From NCBI RefSeq assembly GCF_050279675.1, contig NZ_JBNNUK010000005.1, positions 124,001 through 188,000 on the forward strand: a stretch of DNA of 64,000 nucleotides, read 5' to 3'. Shown here one piece after another: positions 55,578 to 63,872 of this stretch; positions within the stretch are counted from its first letter, which is position 1, and each line of letters opens with the position of its first letter. The stretch comes from Viridibacillus sp050279675 (GTDB lineage: Bacteria; Bacillota; Bacilli; Bacillales_A; Planococcaceae). Made by a program: the position numbers and the translations under genes. The notes beneath the pieces are model-generated. The model was given only the letters and a program-made list of their open reading frames with translations, searched no databases and was not told where the DNA came from.

Positions 55578-55655
55578 GTGGTTTTCAACAAACGAGCGCG
55601 ATTGTTAGACAAATATAGAGTATAAACGTCTTTGCTATTGATATTGGGGACACTT

Positions 55656-55685
55656 CATTAACTAACGGGGCAGGTTAGTTTAACA
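55656..55685 (+). repeat. Short palindromic repeat, copy 3 of 7
   Basis: TTAACTAACGGGGCAGGTTA followed by GTTTAA; same orientation. Confidence 0.75.
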
Positions 55686-55768
55686 AGATTTTAATACTTG
55701 GACAAATTTATATAGATAAATGTTAGAATTGTTCATATGATTTTGTGTAATTTAGAGAGAGGTTGGCT

Positions 55769-56419
55769 ATGTCAAAAAATGTTAAATGGTTTACAGTTCT
55801 TATTCCTACTTTTTATTTCCTTATCCCGTTAATATTGAAATTTAATTATGATTCTAGTTTTTTACGTATAAAATTTATTGAGCTTTATGTCAATTGTATT
55901 CCTATAACGGTTTGTGTAATATATTTGATAAAAAAGGCGATAGTAAATAATTTTTATAAGTTTGTCGTTCTAACTGCTTTTATTATGTATTTATGCACAT
56001 TACATCAGTTAGTTACCTTTATTCCAATATGGCATTATTCGGAAGGTGAAATCGTTGTGTATTCAACAATCCAATCGCTAAATTTAATTCCGTTTAAAAC
56101 AATTTTAGAATCACAAATTACAGACTTATTGGGTCCTTTATTAATGTTGACCCCATTAGCTTTTGCACTAATGTCTCTTAGTATCTTAAAAAGTAAAAAA
56201 AAGACTATTATGGTTACAATGCTTATCTCTATTGGGATTGAACTAATTCAATTTATTGAAAATTCTATAGGATCAGCGTTTTTTGTATATGCTCGTTCAA
56301 CAAACATTGATGATGTCATTCTAAATACCCTTGGAGGTGTGGTAGGGGTATATATATATCTTTTGTTTAATCATTTTATAGGTAAGGGCCAATCTAAAAG
56401 GTTGCAAATTAGTAATTGA
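55769..56419 (+). CDS. VanZ-like membrane protein
   Basis: 216 residues from the ATG at 55769 (AGAGAGG upstream). About five helices. VanZ features are NLIPFKTILES and, in the later half, GIELIQFIENSI with RSTNIDDVILNTLGG. VanZ-type proteins have been tied to glycopeptide tolerance, but this subgroup's role is unknown. It lies between palindromic repeats. Confidence 0.85.
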   Translation: MSKNVKWFTVLIPTFYFLIPLILKFNYDSSFLRIKFIELYVNCIPITVCVIYLIKKAIVNNFYKFVVLTAFIMYLCTLHQLVTFIPIWHYSEGEIVVYSTIQSLNLIPFKTILESQITDLLGPLLMLTPLAFALMSLSILKSKKKTIMVTMLISIGIELIQFIENSIGSAFFVYARSTNIDDVILNTLGGVVGVYIYLLFNHFIGKGQSKRLQISN

Positions 56420-56431
56420 TATTAATAAAAT

Positions 56432-56460
56432 ATTTTAACTAACGGGTGCATTAGTAAAAA
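56432..56460 (+). repeat. Short palindromic repeat, copy 4 of 7
   Basis: TTTTAACTAACGGGTGCATT then AGTAAAA; same orientation, shorter right arm. Confidence 0.7.
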
Positions 56461-56525
56461 GGGCATCGTCATATAGACGTTTTTCCTTTATTAATTTTCA
56501 ATTTAAATAAGGGCGGGGAATGAAA

Positions 56526-56741
56526 ATGACTATATTTAAAAACAAGTATTTTTCAGGTGTTTTATGGATTATAGTATTCGCTTTATTTGGAGTGTCTTGT
56601 TTAATGCATATCTATAGCTATTTCAATACTAAAGAAATAAATTCTGCTAGTTCTCAATGCTATGACAACGGTGGAGAAGTTATATTGAAAATTTATAATA
56701 ATCTCACAAGTGAGTATTATTTTGAGTGTAAGAAAAAATAG
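56526..56741 (+). CDS. Small membrane-anchored protein
   Basis: 71 residues from the ATG at 56526 (GGGCGGGG upstream; an ATG six bases earlier is too close). One hydrophobic segment (SGVLWIIVFALFGVSCLMHI) and a hydrophilic extracytoplasmic tail with two Cys (SSQCYDNGGE and YYFECKKK) that could pair. Unknown function. Confidence 0.55.
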   Translation: MTIFKNKYFSGVLWIIVFALFGVSCLMHIYSYFNTKEINSASSQCYDNGGEVILKIYNNLTSEYYFECKKK

Positions 56742-56803
56742 AGTTAACCATAAATGTTCATTATATTGGAAGGAAATTAAGTGATCGAGTTATTCTATTT
56801 CTT

Positions 56804-56836
56804 ATTCAACTAAAGGAGCAGGTTAGTTCAATAAAA
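56804..56836 (+). repeat. Short palindromic repeat, copy 5 of 7
   Basis: TTCAACTAAAGGAGCAGGTT then AGTTCAATAAAA; same orientation. Confidence 0.75.
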
Positions 56837-56852
56837 AAGACAGGTGGAAAAT

Positions 56853-56894
56853 ATGAAAATACAAAGATGTGATATATGCAATAAAATAACGTAG
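56853..56894 (+). pseudogene. Thirteen-codon start fragment of a zinc-finger-like gene
   Basis: AGGTGG is followed by an ATG reading MKIQRCDICNKIT and then TAG, which falls in a terminator stem. The CxxC looks like the first half of a zinc ribbon. Probably the decapitated start of a lost cassette. Confidence 0.3.
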
Positions 56895-56936
56895 CCAGCT
56901 AATCGCAGTATTGAAACGCGATTAGCTGGCTATTTT
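56892..56936. terminator. Strong terminator
   Basis: A 15-base-pair stem TAGCCAGCTAATCGC/GCGATTAGCTGGCTA followed by TTTTC. Confidence 0.7.
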
Positions 56937-57010
56937 CTCTATAATAAAAACAAAACCTTATGTAGCGATTATTGCCCTATTAAAAAAATGGTTATTTTTT
57001 TAAACTTTAT

Positions 57011-58249
57011 TTATTGAATGACAGCAAAGGTCATCGTTAAGTAGGTGGATAAAGGCATTTTAACGACCGTTCTTGATAGGTGCTCACCATTTGCTAAATT
57101 AAAAGCATTTATTTCACCACGTTCAATAGCATCATCACTATCATTATTGCGAAGATCATACATAGTGAAAATGTACGCTTTATTTCCTTTAACGGTTATT
57201 TGTTCTGTAAATGTACTTTTTTGTTTTAGAGCTGAGCGTTGATCCTTTGGTATTTTGAAAGTAAGTTTTTTCATCTGTTCTTGATCATTCATCACATAAG
57301 CTTTTGAATAGTCACTTAAAATAACAATTTGATCATCGACAACCGCTAGTGAGTCTGGATTAAAATTTTCATCACCAATCGCAATTTTTTTGACTATTTC
57401 TAAAGTTTTAGGATCAATTTTCACAAGCTGCCCAGTATTTATAATTGTATCATCAGTATCCGATACAGTCTTCATTTGATTGACTGTATAATATAGATAT
57501 CCTTTGTAATATGCTAGTGCCGGATTACTTGGTAAACCAGTTTGTGAATGCTCCTCATCCTCTAAATCTAATTTTTTTGAGGAAATGACCTTCTTGTTTT
57601 TTAAGTCGACGTGATGGATATACGTAATCGCATCCGGATCAGCCGTCGTAATGTATGCCTCATCCTTTTCAACATGCATGGAATGAGCAAAACCGTGTGG
57701 AATAACGATTGATTTCTTATCATTCGGTTTATTTTGTCGCCAATATACAAGCTTTTGACCGTTATTTAGACTCCCTGCAATATCATAAATAACATAATCA
57801 TTATTCGAATAAAGTGAAAAGGAATTACTCGATTGTTTACTCATATTAATCGACTCAATCTTACCTGTTTTCAAGTCGATTGATGAACGCTGTAGAGAGC
57901 GGTTATTAACGACATACGCTTTATCGTGGGCTGTCGTCATACCGATTGGCTCCGATAAATCTTGCTTGACGCTTTGGGATAAAAAACGACCTGCCTTATC
58001 AATAACGTAAAAAGCTCCTGCATTGGAATTACTGTGACTTTTTAATTCCGAAAATGCTAATAAATATTTGCCATTTTTCATCTCTAATGAGTCAGTTGCT
58101 TTCGGAAGGTTTTCTACGAGTGGCACCTCTTTCTCCTCTAAATGAGGGGAATACGCAATGTTAAGAAGAAGGCGTGGTAAAAAATAGCCTGCTGCTGCAA
58201 TCACAATTAAAATACCACCGATAATGTAAAACCATTTATATTTCTTCAT
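57011..58249 (-). CDS. Membrane-anchored beta-propeller protein
   Basis: 412 residues from the ATG at 58249 (AGGAGAAA upstream). One N-terminal helix (FYIIGGILIVIAAAGYF), then about 370 residues of six to seven beta-propeller blades with motifs such as AYVVNNRSLQRSSIDLKTG and GQLVKIDPKTLEIVKKI. It faces outside the cell. Function unknown. It is the only minus-strand intact gene in this region. Confidence 0.72.
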   Translation of the reverse strand: MKKYKWFYIIGGILIVIAAAGYFLPRLLLNIAYSPHLEEKEVPLVENLPKATDSLEMKNGKYLLAFSELKSHSNSNAGAFYVIDKAGRFLSQSVKQDLSEPIGMTTAHDKAYVVNNRSLQRSSIDLKTGKIESINMSKQSSNSFSLYSNNDYVIYDIAGSLNNGQKLVYWRQNKPNDKKSIVIPHGFAHSMHVEKDEAYITTADPDAITYIHHVDLKNKKVISSKKLDLEDEEHSQTGLPSNPALAYYKGYLYYTVNQMKTVSDTDDTIINTGQLVKIDPKTLEIVKKIAIGDENFNPDSLAVVDDQIVILSDYSKAYVMNDQEQMKKLTFKIPKDQRSALKQKSTFTEQITVKGNKAYIFTMYDLRNNDSDDAIERGEINAFNLANGEHLSRTVVKMPLSTYLTMTFAVIQ

Positions 58250-58290
58250 CACTTTCTCCTATTGTATATCTTTAGTTATTTATACTATAT

Positions 58291-59103
58291 TTATAGAATA
58301 ATAATATTATTAGACTTAAGTATTTCCATTGGCGTAACAACTGTATCAATCGTAATATAATCAACATCGATACCTTGCTCTAACCAAGCTCTCCATACCA
58401 ATGATGAACAATAAAAATGACTAGTTCTACGCTTGTTAAGGAACTCATAACTATAGGGTTTGTTGGCATCCACTTGAGCCCTTGCATATTTATAAGCTCC
58501 TTCAGATTTGTCAGTAGTTTTCCCTTTAACTTTTAGAAGATAGACATCCTTTTTATTAGCTCCCTATCGATTGTGATACATCTCAGGTCCGGTTTTCTGA
58601 GCTCCTCCAACAATTCTCCCTTTAGGTGACCAGTCCAACGCAAAAGATTCTATTGTATATTCTATATTTTTTGAAACTAACGCAGTATGACCAACTGACC
58701 AGTAAGAATTACTATAACTATTACCACCGTGTCTGGCATCAATTATAATATTTCCTTTTGATCCAATAGCTGAAGAACTTGCTCTTGGTTGGATGCTGAC
58801 CTCTTCCTCTTCCTCGTTTAATTGTTGCTCTTGCATTTTTTCTCTAGCAGCCTGTGCATATTGTTCAGTTGTACCTTCTTGCATTGTGTGAGCCCAATTT
58901 AAGATTTGTTCATCAGTCATATCATTATTTTGCATTGAAATTACTGCGTCATGTGCTTCCAATTCTGTTTTATCGATTTTTTCTTGAATTAATAATTCAG
59001 CACTTCTTAATTCTTCTCCCTCTTGAGCGAATGCATACGTATTGATATTAGTACTTAATAATGTAAGCGTTAAAATACTCCCTATAATCATTTTTGATTT
59101 CAA
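58291..59103 (-). pseudogene. Secreted YycO/NlpC-like hydrolase broken by an in-frame TAG
   Basis: A signal peptide (LTLTLLSTNINTYAFAQ), a helical spacer, and a permuted NlpC/P60-like domain: the histidine is in YWSVGHTALV and the cysteine in SHFYCSSLVWRAW. A single TAG at 58564-58566 lies between them, in one continuous frame of 271 codons; the codon after reads on as GANKKDVYLLKVKG. TAG in place of TGG would explain it. No other lesion seen. Confidence 0.8.
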
Positions 59104-59261
59104 AATAACCTCTCTATCAAATGTATTTTTGTAAAATAATACATTAATATATTATTTTACTACAATATAACAATTTAATATATTCCTATTTAAGTAAAGA
59201 GAGGAATTTTTTAATTGGATATTTATGTTGGAAATAAAGTGAGGATAGTGAAGGAATTTAC

Positions 59262-59292
59262 TTAAACTAACGGGGCAGAATAGTTCAATAAA
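59262..59292 (+). repeat. Short palindromic repeat, copy 6 of 7
   Basis: TTAAACTAACGGGGCAGAAT then AGTTCAA; same orientation. Confidence 0.7.
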
Positions 59293-59353
59293 ATAAGTTG
59301 GTTTAAACCTTTTTACTCAGTCATATATTTAAAGTGAAAAGGAAGTGTACTGA

Positions 59354-59798
59354 ATGAAAAAAGGCAAAATCACTTTAATTGGAACCATAATAATTTTATT
59401 TGTTGCAACCTTTCTATTTATCAATAACTCTTCAACAAAAGGAGAAATAGGTGAAACTCCTCCTTCGATAAGCCCTGAAAAACAAGCGGAAAAAGAAAAG
59501 AAAATAAAAGAAAATAAAAGAAGTAGAGGAAATACAAACCCTACTTTATCAAGAAAGTGGCTTTTTTGAACAAGTAAGCAGTAAATTGAAAGAAAAAAGT
59601 TATGTTTTTCAAATGTTGCTTACAGTTTATTCAAAAGATGATATTAGGGTGAAATATATCTTAACAAATAAAGAGGCTACTGAATCTGTACAAGAAGAGG
59701 TAAAATCAATTTTCTATGAGTCAGTTGAAAAGAACAATCTAGATTCTAATTCATTTAATCTTAAAGTGAGTGATAGTGATGATGGACCAGATTGGTAA
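59354..59798 (+). pseudogene. Membrane-anchored secreted protein frameshifted by a 10-bp duplication
   Basis: The first frame reads KKGKITLIGTIIILFVATFL (a membrane anchor) and a Lys/Glu-rich spacer, then leaves the frame. A second frame continues EQVSSKLKEKSYVFQMLLTV to the stop at 59798. The join holds an exact tandem duplication of AAAATAAAAG (59501-59510 and 59511-59520). Removing one copy restores a single frame of about 145 codons. Function unknown. Confidence 0.8.
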
Positions 59799-59809
59799 GG
59801 ATGTTCTTC

Positions 59810-59840
59810 TTCAACTAACGGGTCCTTTAGTTGAAGAAGA
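59810..59840 (+). repeat. Short palindromic repeat, copy 7 of 7
   Basis: TTCAACTAACGGGTCCTTTA then GTTGAAGAA; the best-paired arms of all copies. Confidence 0.75.
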
Positions 59841-60032
59841 GCTACTACTAAATTAATGAAAAAGACAGCATTTTGATCAATCTTTGTTAAATGTGCTGTT
59901 TACGAATAAGAAAGTCCGTTGTTTAAAAAAGATAGTTTGAATTGGATTTTCATACCATCTTTCTTTTTATCCCATATAATATATGTAAGAATATACCAAT
60001 GTTCATATAGTTAAGAAAAGGGTGAAAGTTAA

Positions 60033-60203
60033 ATAGTATTTTTCAAAAAACCTCATATATATATACTGTCAGCAATTATTGCTTTGTTTGGAATTTTAGT
60101 GAATTACGAAACAGCATGGGCTGTGGCTCTCTTAGGAATTAGTTTCGTAGGCTACTTATTTTTAATCTATCTGGATAGAGGGAAAGCTAAACATAATAAT
60201 TAA
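60033..60203 (+). CDS. Small membrane protein with ATA start
   Basis: 56 codons: FFKKPHIYILSAIIALFGIL, then NYETAWAVALLGISFVGYLF and a polar tail. Two helices. GGGTG (60020-60024) is eight bases before an ATA codon at 60033, which follows a stop; no ATG, GTG or TTG lies nearby at the start. It is either translated from ATA or a gene with a damaged start. Confidence 0.45.
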   Translation: MVFFKKPHIYILSAIIALFGILVNYETAWAVALLGISFVGYLFLIYLDRGKAKHNN

Positions 60204-60363
60204 ATGGGGGCGAATCTTCATTATTCGCTAACCAAATTAAACAACATTATTATTTGTTAAAGGAACAAATTTAAAGCAACTAACCGATTTTTCATAAACT
60301 CTTTATTATTTAGGTACAGTAAACACAGGATTTCTAACTCGTGAAGAGACACTTAGTAAAATA

Positions 60364-60561
60364 ATGTGCAGATTCATAAGTATATTCAGTATTTTTAAGT
60401 CAATGGGTATTTTCTTGTTAACGTTTGTTTTTAGGATTGATGCACAATTAATCTCGCTTCAACTCATAGTAATTATTGGTTCTATCATTCTACTGGGGAT
60501 ATGTATTGGGATATTGTTTAGCGTTTTGAGAACACCGAATACTCAAATGGAAATTATTTAA
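60364..60561 (+). CDS. Small hydrophobic protein, doubtful
   Basis: 65 codons with two hydrophobic stretches (SMGIFLLTFVFRI and LQLIVIIGSIILLGICIGIL). No ribosome-binding site precedes the ATG. The frame is open for 20 codons upstream and reads TGFLTREETLSKI, so it may be the tail of a degraded gene. Confidence 0.3.
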   Translation: MCRFISIFSIFKSMGIFLLTFVFRIDAQLISLQLIVIIGSIILLGICIGILFSVLRTPNTQMEII

Positions 60562-60749
60562 TGGATAGATAATATTTTTATCGAATTTAGGTGTAACGGA
60601 ATAATAAATTCGATAAAAACAGTCTTAACGATTTTTAAATACTGTACAATTTTGCTGAAGAGTTTATAAACAAACGGGCAGTAAACTTTAGCAAGATTTA
60701 TCAAAAAAATTTTCTCTATATTCGGTATGATGATTTTGAGGTGAGCAAG

Positions 60750-61628
60750 ATGTATTACAGCGAAGTAACGCAAAAAACAATTTCTTATATTGAAAGCAAT
60801 CTGACGGAAGAGATTCAACTTGATACTTTCCCATTAGTTATCGGATATTCGAAATATCATTTACTTCGGATTTTTAAACAAGAAACAGGGAAATCGATTG
60901 GCGAATATATCCGTTTACGTAGGACGGCGATGGCTGCATTGATATTATTGCACTCAGATGAATCAATTTTAACGATTGCTTTCTTACTTCAATTTCAATC
61001 TCAAGAGGCGTTTACAAGAGCGTTTAAAGAGGTTTACTCCTTGCCACCAGGGAAATATCGAAAGCTTATGCAGGCTGTACGAATGATGGAGGAGGAGAAA
61101 AAAATGAATAAAAGTGAACAAATTACAGGCTGGAGCTTAAGCGGATCTAATCCAGAGTTGTATGATTTCGTAGTGGACGGAGATGTATTTCACACAGGAA
61201 CAAAATCAGGTTTACTCTTTGCAAAAGGGGAAGCAAACGCTCAGCAGTTTGCCACAATTATGCAAGGTTTCCAAGCAAATGATTTTAAAGGGAAACGTCT
61301 AAAGCTGTCATGTTATTTAAAAACAGAAAACGTTATAAAATGTGGTGCATGGCTTCGGATTGATAACACTAATGGCGATACTATTCAATTTGATAATATG
61401 GATAACCGCTCCATTCAAGGCTCAACAGATTGGAATCACTATTCAATTATTCTAGATGTTCCAGAAGAAAGTGCTTCTATTCATTTTGGTGTATTACTTA
61501 TTGGAACGGGGAAAGTATGGGCTGATGGATTTCGTTTTGAAGAAGTGAATGAAAAAGTAGCTACGACAAATATGCTTACACAGGAGCATTTGCCAAAGCA
61601 ACCGAGTAATTTGGATTTTAGTGATTAG
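60750..61628 (+). CDS. AraC-family regulator with C-terminal jelly-roll-like domain
   Basis: 292 residues from the ATG at 60750 (GAGGTG upstream). The N-terminal double helix-turn-helix is clear (TIAFLLQFQSQEAFTRAFKE and VYSLPPGKYRKLM). The C-terminal 150 residues read GTKSGLLFAKGEANAQQFAT and WLRIDNTNGDTIQFDNMDNR, as in the CBM-like domain often fused to AraC regulators. It probably binds a small ligand and controls an unknown target. Monocistronic. Confidence 0.85.
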   Translation: MYYSEVTQKTISYIESNLTEEIQLDTFPLVIGYSKYHLLRIFKQETGKSIGEYIRLRRTAMAALILLHSDESILTIAFLLQFQSQEAFTRAFKEVYSLPPGKYRKLMQAVRMMEEEKKMNKSEQITGWSLSGSNPELYDFVVDGDVFHTGTKSGLLFAKGEANAQQFATIMQGFQANDFKGKRLKLSCYLKTENVIKCGAWLRIDNTNGDTIQFDNMDNRSIQGSTDWNHYSIILDVPEESASIHFGVLLIGTGKVWADGFRFEEVNEKVATTNMLTQEHLPKQPSNLDFSD

Positions 61629-61723
61629 TTCATGTTCAGCTTTTTTACTGTAAAATGTGGTATGATATTACATATAATTGAAACAGTTATGTAAGTAATA
61701 CAATATAAGGAGGGCTACATTTT

Positions 61724-61753
61724 ATGAGAAGAGAAGCTATTCATTTTGCATAG
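61724..61753 (+). CDS. Nine-residue upstream ORF (leader peptide candidate)
   Basis: AGGAGGG lies eight bases before an ATG encoding MRREAIHFA and a TAG. It stands directly in front of a perfect hairpin and about 80 bases before the CD3324 gene, which is the layout of translation-linked attenuation. Confidence 0.5.
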   Translation: MRREAIHFA

Positions 61754-61754
61754 T

Positions 61755-61795
61755 AAAGGCTATTGCAAAATATTATAAACAAAATAATAGCCTTT
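61755..61795 (+). promoter_or_regulatory. Hairpin after the leader ORF
   Basis: Perfect ten-base-pair stem AAAGGCTATT/AATAGCCTTT with a 21-base loop, starting one base after the leader's stop codon. No strong T run follows, so a pause or RNA switch is more likely than a simple terminator. Confidence 0.5.
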
Positions 61796-61835
61796 GCTAT
61801 TCCTAAAAGAACTATTAAAATTTAGGAGTGCAAAA

Positions 61836-62129
61836 ATGAGCTATAAAAGAGCAAATAATCTTCTACCTGCAGAGTTGGTAGAGTTAATACAGACATATGT
61901 CGATGGTGAATATATTTATATCCCAAGAAGAGGAGAAAATAAAAAGTCTTGGGGATCAGGTACTGCTACAAGGAGAGAATTGGATTTAAGGAATTCTAAT
62001 ATTTACAACGATTTCTTATCTGGAATAGATACAACTACTTTAGCGGGGAAATATTATTTATCATCAAAAAGTATCCAAAGAATCATACTAAAAGAAAAGA
62101 AAGCAAATAATGAGTCAATGTGGTTATAA
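61836..62129 (+). CDS. CD3324 family (Mor-like) DNA-binding protein
   Basis: 97 residues from the ATG at 61836 (TTTAGGAG upstream). It reads YKRANNLLPAELVELIQTYV and ends with a helix-turn-helix (AGKYYLSSKSIQRIILKEKK), as in the CD3324/Mor-activator-like family. Its target is unknown. The leader ORF and hairpin suggest post-initiation control. Confidence 0.8.
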   Translation: MSYKRANNLLPAELVELIQTYVDGEYIYIPRRGENKKSWGSGTATRRELDLRNSNIYNDFLSGIDTTTLAGKYYLSSKSIQRIILKEKKANNESMWL

Positions 62130-62152
62130 ACTACATTGGCTTATTTTCTTTT
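62114..62152 (+). terminator. Terminator overlapping the CD3324 3' end
   Basis: CAATGTGGTTATAAACTACA pairs into ATTG; followed by CTTATTTTCTTTT. It covers the last three codons. Confidence 0.6.
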
Positions 62153-62230
62153 ATGAAAAAAGGATGAGGTGTTTTCCAGTTATGTAGTTAAGTTATACTT
62201 TATTTAGATAGAGACCAGGAGGGAATTTAA

Positions 62231-63142
62231 ATGAAAAAAGTAATGATTAACGGCAAAAACTATAAATTGATTTCCCACTACCAGGATGATAATGAACTAC
62301 GAAACAGCTTTAATTTGCTAACTCAACAAACTTATAATTTCGATTTTGAGAATTGGTATAAAAGTGGTTTTTGGAAAGAGAATTGTATTTTGTATTCACT
62401 GATAGACAACGATAAAATGGTTTCTCATATTACAGTCAGTGTCATTGATTTTATCGTCTTAGAGGAGAAAAAACGATTTGTTCAGTTTGGTACAGTGATG
62501 ACAGATGAACAATACCGCAAACAAGGCCTAAGCCGAGTGCTAATGGAAGTGGTTTTAGAGGAATGGAAAGATAAATGTGATATGTTCTATCTTTTTGCCA
62601 ATGACAGTGTTCTTGATTTTTATCCTAAGTTTGGATTTGTACCTGTTGATGAATATCAAACTTCAACACAAATTTCAGAAATCGAAAGTCCTTATTCTGT
62701 CCGAAAAATGGACATCGATAATGTTAGCGATCTTAATCTGCTTTATGATACGGCAAAGAATGCTGAAGCACAATTTGCACTTTCAATGCAGAATAACGCA
62801 GGGCAAGTCATGTTCTATTGTAACTACTTTGAATTGTTCAGTTTTAAGGATAATCTTTTCTATATACAAGACTTAAATGCAATTGCTGTTGCAGATTGCG
62901 AAGAAAATACATTGATTCTATATGATATTTTGGTAACAGAAAAAATAGAAATTGAAGATGTTTTAAATGCCTTGGCAACAGAACAGACAAAGAGTGCAAT
63001 ACTGAAATTTATGCCAATCAATAGCGCAAATTATGAAGTAACTCTTTTTAAAGAAGAGGATTCAACTCTTATGGTAATGGGGGATAAAGATGAACTATTA
63101 AAAAATAACAAGCTAATGTTCCCCATGTTATCTCATACATGA
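62231..63142 (+). CDS. GNAT acetyltransferase with long C-terminal extension
   Basis: 303 residues. The N-terminal GNAT domain has FGTVMTDEQYRKQGLSRVLM for acetyl-CoA binding. The C-terminal 140 residues (from about MDIDNVSDLNLLYDTAKNAE) form a second, likely degenerate GNAT-like domain. Two-domain GNATs of this form are common in Bacillales; the substrate is unknown. The start has CAGGAGGG upstream. Confidence 0.85.
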   Translation: MKKVMINGKNYKLISHYQDDNELRNSFNLLTQQTYNFDFENWYKSGFWKENCILYSLIDNDKMVSHITVSVIDFIVLEEKKRFVQFGTVMTDEQYRKQGLSRVLMEVVLEEWKDKCDMFYLFANDSVLDFYPKFGFVPVDEYQTSTQISEIESPYSVRKMDIDNVSDLNLLYDTAKNAEAQFALSMQNNAGQVMFYCNYFELFSFKDNLFYIQDLNAIAVADCEENTLILYDILVTEKIEIEDVLNALATEQTKSAILKFMPINSANYEVTLFKEEDSTLMVMGDKDELLKNNKLMFPMLSHT

Positions 63143-63240
63143 TATTGCTAAGGTTTTTGAGTAATAGGAGAGCCTTTATTGATCAAGAGTTTTCATAATA
63201 GTCTCTCTTTTATACTTAGTTCAAGTGAATTTAGAAAAAT

Positions 63241-63800
63241 GATTTGATCTACTCAGGACTTGATTTAACTCATTCAGAAGATGATTTGACCTACTCGAAG
63301 CAACATTTAACCTACTGGAGAGTATAGAAAAATGATTTGATCTACTCAGGACTTGATTTAACTCATTCAGAAGATGATTTGACCTACTCGAAGCAACATT
63401 TAACCTACTGGAGAGTATAGNNNNNNNNNNNNNNNNNNNNNNNNNNNNNNNNNNNNNNNNNNNNNNNNNNNNNNNNNNNNNNNNNNNNNNNNNNNNNNNN
63501 NNNNNNNNNNNNNNNNNNAGAAAAATGATTTGATCTACTCAGGACTTGATTTAACTCATTCAGAAGATGATTTGACCTACTCGAAGTAGCATTTAACCTA
63601 CTGGAGAGTATAGAAAAATGATTTGATCAACTCAGCACTTGATTTAACTCATTCAGAAGATGATTTGACCTACTCGAAGCAGCATTTAACCTACTGGAGA
63701 GTATAGGGAAATGATTTGATCAACTCAGCACTTGATTTAACTCATTCAGAGGGTGTTTTAACCTACTCAAGGAAACATTTAACCTATTCGAACATATATA
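63241..63800 (+). repeat. 93-bp tandem repeat array built of 21-nt units
   Basis: Unit starts at 63241, 63334, 63527, 63620 and 63713; every fully visible spacing is exactly 93. Each unit is four 21-nt sub-units plus a nine-base TAGAAAAAT-type linker (later copies TAGGGAAAT). At least one more copy lies in the N gap. The last sub-units after 63740 are diverged. Confidence 0.85.
63421..63518. other. Assembly gap of 98 N
   Basis: Unknown bases within the 93-bp tandem repeat. The gap size is not an exact multiple of the unit, so copy number is uncertain. Confidence 0.95.
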
Positions 63801-63872
63801 GAAGCAAGTTTTAACCAAATAAGTACTACATGTGAATAAAGATTGAATTAAATATTCTCTGGGGGAATAACT

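Noticed and set aside
58564..58566. Programmed amber read-through (pyrrolysine or suppression)
   Set aside because: No pylT/pylS or other read-through context can be seen. A simple TGG to TAG mutation is sufficient.
54448..59840. Canonical integron attC sites
   Set aside because: The palindromes lack the GTTRRRY core and the R'/L' box spacing, and no integrase gene is in the window. Only a loose analogy to cassettes is kept.
48706..63800. CRISPR array
   Set aside because: The 21-nt units have no constant repeat separated by unique spacers; every unit is a variant of the same motif, and no cas gene is near.
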